From Syntrophales bacterium (GTDB taxonomy: Bacteria > Desulfobacterota > Syntrophia > Syntrophales > UBA2210), in the NCBI GenBank assembly GCA_023228425.1, contig JALOBE010000027.1:1-21350 (forward strand): a stretch of DNA of 21,350 bases, in the 5' to 3' direction. Position 1 is the stretch's first letter, and every line of letters begins with the position of its first letter. Of this stretch, positions 20,630 through 21,350 are shown one piece after another. A program made the position numbers and the translations under genes. The notes beneath the pieces were generated by a model, which saw nothing but the letters and a program-made list of their open reading frames with translations, was not told where the DNA came from and did not search any database.

Positions 20630-21244
20630 TTATTTCTGTGGGTTCAAGATGTTGATAATGCGATTGAAGGCGTCGTCAATACGCTGAGAATTATCTATGA
20701 CAGTGTAGCCCTTTGACTTTGCGATATCCAGATACCACCTTCTTTCTGTTTGAAGAATTTCGGTGGGATATGTATAAGGATCGTTTCTTTCAGTTTGTCT
20801 TTTTAATGACACAGCGGGGTCGATATCGATAACAAATGTCCAATCACCCGATATATTCCACCAGATAAACTTGAGCCATTTCGTGTGGTAGTTCAGCGCC
20901 GCAAGCTTGATTTGCGTGGCGCATATAAATCTGTCGTAAATATAAATTTCATTTCGCCTTCGAGGCTGGTTCAACAGATAAAAAAGTATATTATCAACCA
21001 AGGCAATCGGTGGTTTAATAAACGCGGACAGTGACTTCTTTTTAGGTGCGTGGTACGATGTTTTCCTGGGTTTTCTATCCCTGTCAATTATTTTCCCTAT
21101 TCCCAGCCTGTCCCTGAAAAAATCAGCGAATATCCATTTATGGAATGGTACAATGGTAACATCAAAGCCTTTTTGCCGAAGGTGTTCTGTAGTCATCTTT
21201 GCAAGTGTTGACTTTCCCGATCCGAGACCTTTGAAAAATGTCAT
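20630..21244 (-). CDS. Thymidylate-kinase-like P-loop protein with damaged 5' end
   Basis: 204 residues if started at the ATG at 21244, which lies in the TCGAAATGAC end of a palindromic repeat; the open frame continues through the repeat to 21295. FFKGLGSGKSTLAKMTTEHLRQKGFDV is a dTMP-kinase-like N-terminus, but typical relatives read F-x-G-L-D-G-S-G-K-S-T, so one residue of the P-loop and the first few residues appear lost. YIYDRF (101-106) is the DR motif and HTKW...DPAVSLKRQTERNDPYTYPTEILQTERRWY is the lid-like region. Relatives in polysaccharide clusters are often not true dTMP kinases. It is the first visible gene of the operon. Whether it still binds ATP is doubtful. Confidence 0.75.
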   Translation of the reverse strand: MTFFKGLGSGKSTLAKMTTEHLRQKGFDVTIVPFHKWIFADFFRDRLGIGKIIDRDRKPRKTSYHAPKKKSLSAFIKPPIALVDNILFYLLNQPRRRNEIYIYDRFICATQIKLAALNYHTKWLKFIWWNISGDWTFVIDIDPAVSLKRQTERNDPYTYPTEILQTERRWYLDIAKSKGYTVIDNSQRIDDAFNRIINILNPQK

Positions 21245-21283
21245 TTCGAGGAGCGCAAGCGACGAGGAATCGAGACCTTCGCA
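21238..21283. repeat. Partial palindromic repeat R7 at the 5' end of the operon
   Basis: Read on minus: GATTCCTCGTCGCTTGCGCT followed by CCTCGAAATGAC, the right-end form of the repeat family only. It directly adjoins the first codons of the kinase-like gene. No left-end form is present in the 67 bases up to the window edge. Confidence 0.85.
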
Positions 21284-21350
21284 CAACTCCCCCATTATCC
21301 CGTTCTCTCACGAGACGTTTGAATAATCGCCTATTCCCCTGCTGTCCCCC

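Noticed and set aside
1..21350. tRNA or rRNA genes
   Set aside because: I saw no cloverleaf-like sequence with a TTCGANTC arm and CCA end, and no rRNA segment on either strand; a covariance-model scan would settle this.

Overview
Organism and overall picture. The window looks like a chromosomal accessory region of a strictly anaerobic bacterium, most probably a deltaproteobacterium (Desulfobacterota, perhaps Syntrophales-like). The main hints are a 514-residue acetyl-CoA hydrolase/transferase-family protein, short palindromic repeat types that I remember from such genomes, and a mosaic of GC-rich and AT-rich genes. This placement is inference; no rRNA or other taxonomic marker is present.

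Layout. (1) 1-2000: the end of a DUF559 endonuclease-like gene on +; then on - a NarL-type response regulator whose DNA-binding domain has been lost, a 92-residue small protein with a duplicated motif, and a possible 64-residue ORF. (2) 2067-3611: the CoA-transferase on +, with a hairpin in its leader and a strong terminator behind it. (3) 3739-5252: two RelE-type toxin-antitoxin pairs on -, separated by a palindromic repeat cluster. (4) 5395-8352: a very GC-rich Wzy/O-antigen-ligase-type membrane protein fused to a TPR-like C-terminal half. (5) 8353-13596: an island of toxins and repeats: Fic, a RelE/YafQ-like pair, VapBC, and an Xre antitoxin beside a 5'-truncated HigB/RelE toxin, all on - and all separated by copies of one family of repeats. 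(6) 13597-21295: a tightly packed minus-strand polysaccharide operon, in transcription order: thymidylate-kinase-like P-loop protein, DUF354 protein, UDP-GlcNAc 2-epimerase, ATP-grasp ligase, HAD phosphatase, deacetylase-like protein, composite sugar transferase, VanZ-family protein.

How the genes work together. The operon in (6) probably makes and modifies a UDP-GlcNAc-derived surface polysaccharide. The epimerase supplies UDP-ManNAc, the sugar transferase probably loads the first sugar on undecaprenyl phosphate, DUF354 and the deacetylase-like protein modify or extend, and ATP-grasp plus HAD suggest a non-sugar decoration. The Wzy/ligase-like gene in (4) could polymerise or ligate the product. 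Genes 16.1-21.2 kb are clearly more AT-rich than the sugar transferase/VanZ genes and far more so than the ligase, as expected for exchanged glycan modules.

Most notable. The repeats have ends GTCATTTCGA...TCGAAATGAC. They form 27-bp and 67-bp tandem expansions, make long direct repeats around the Fic gene and around VapBC, and left a duplicated and then deleted toxin remnant. In two places (13201 and 21244) they abut genes whose 5' ends are missing, and the ATG inside the repeat end is now the most plausible start codon. The duplicated-motif small protein next to the broken response regulator is the other item I cannot assign.
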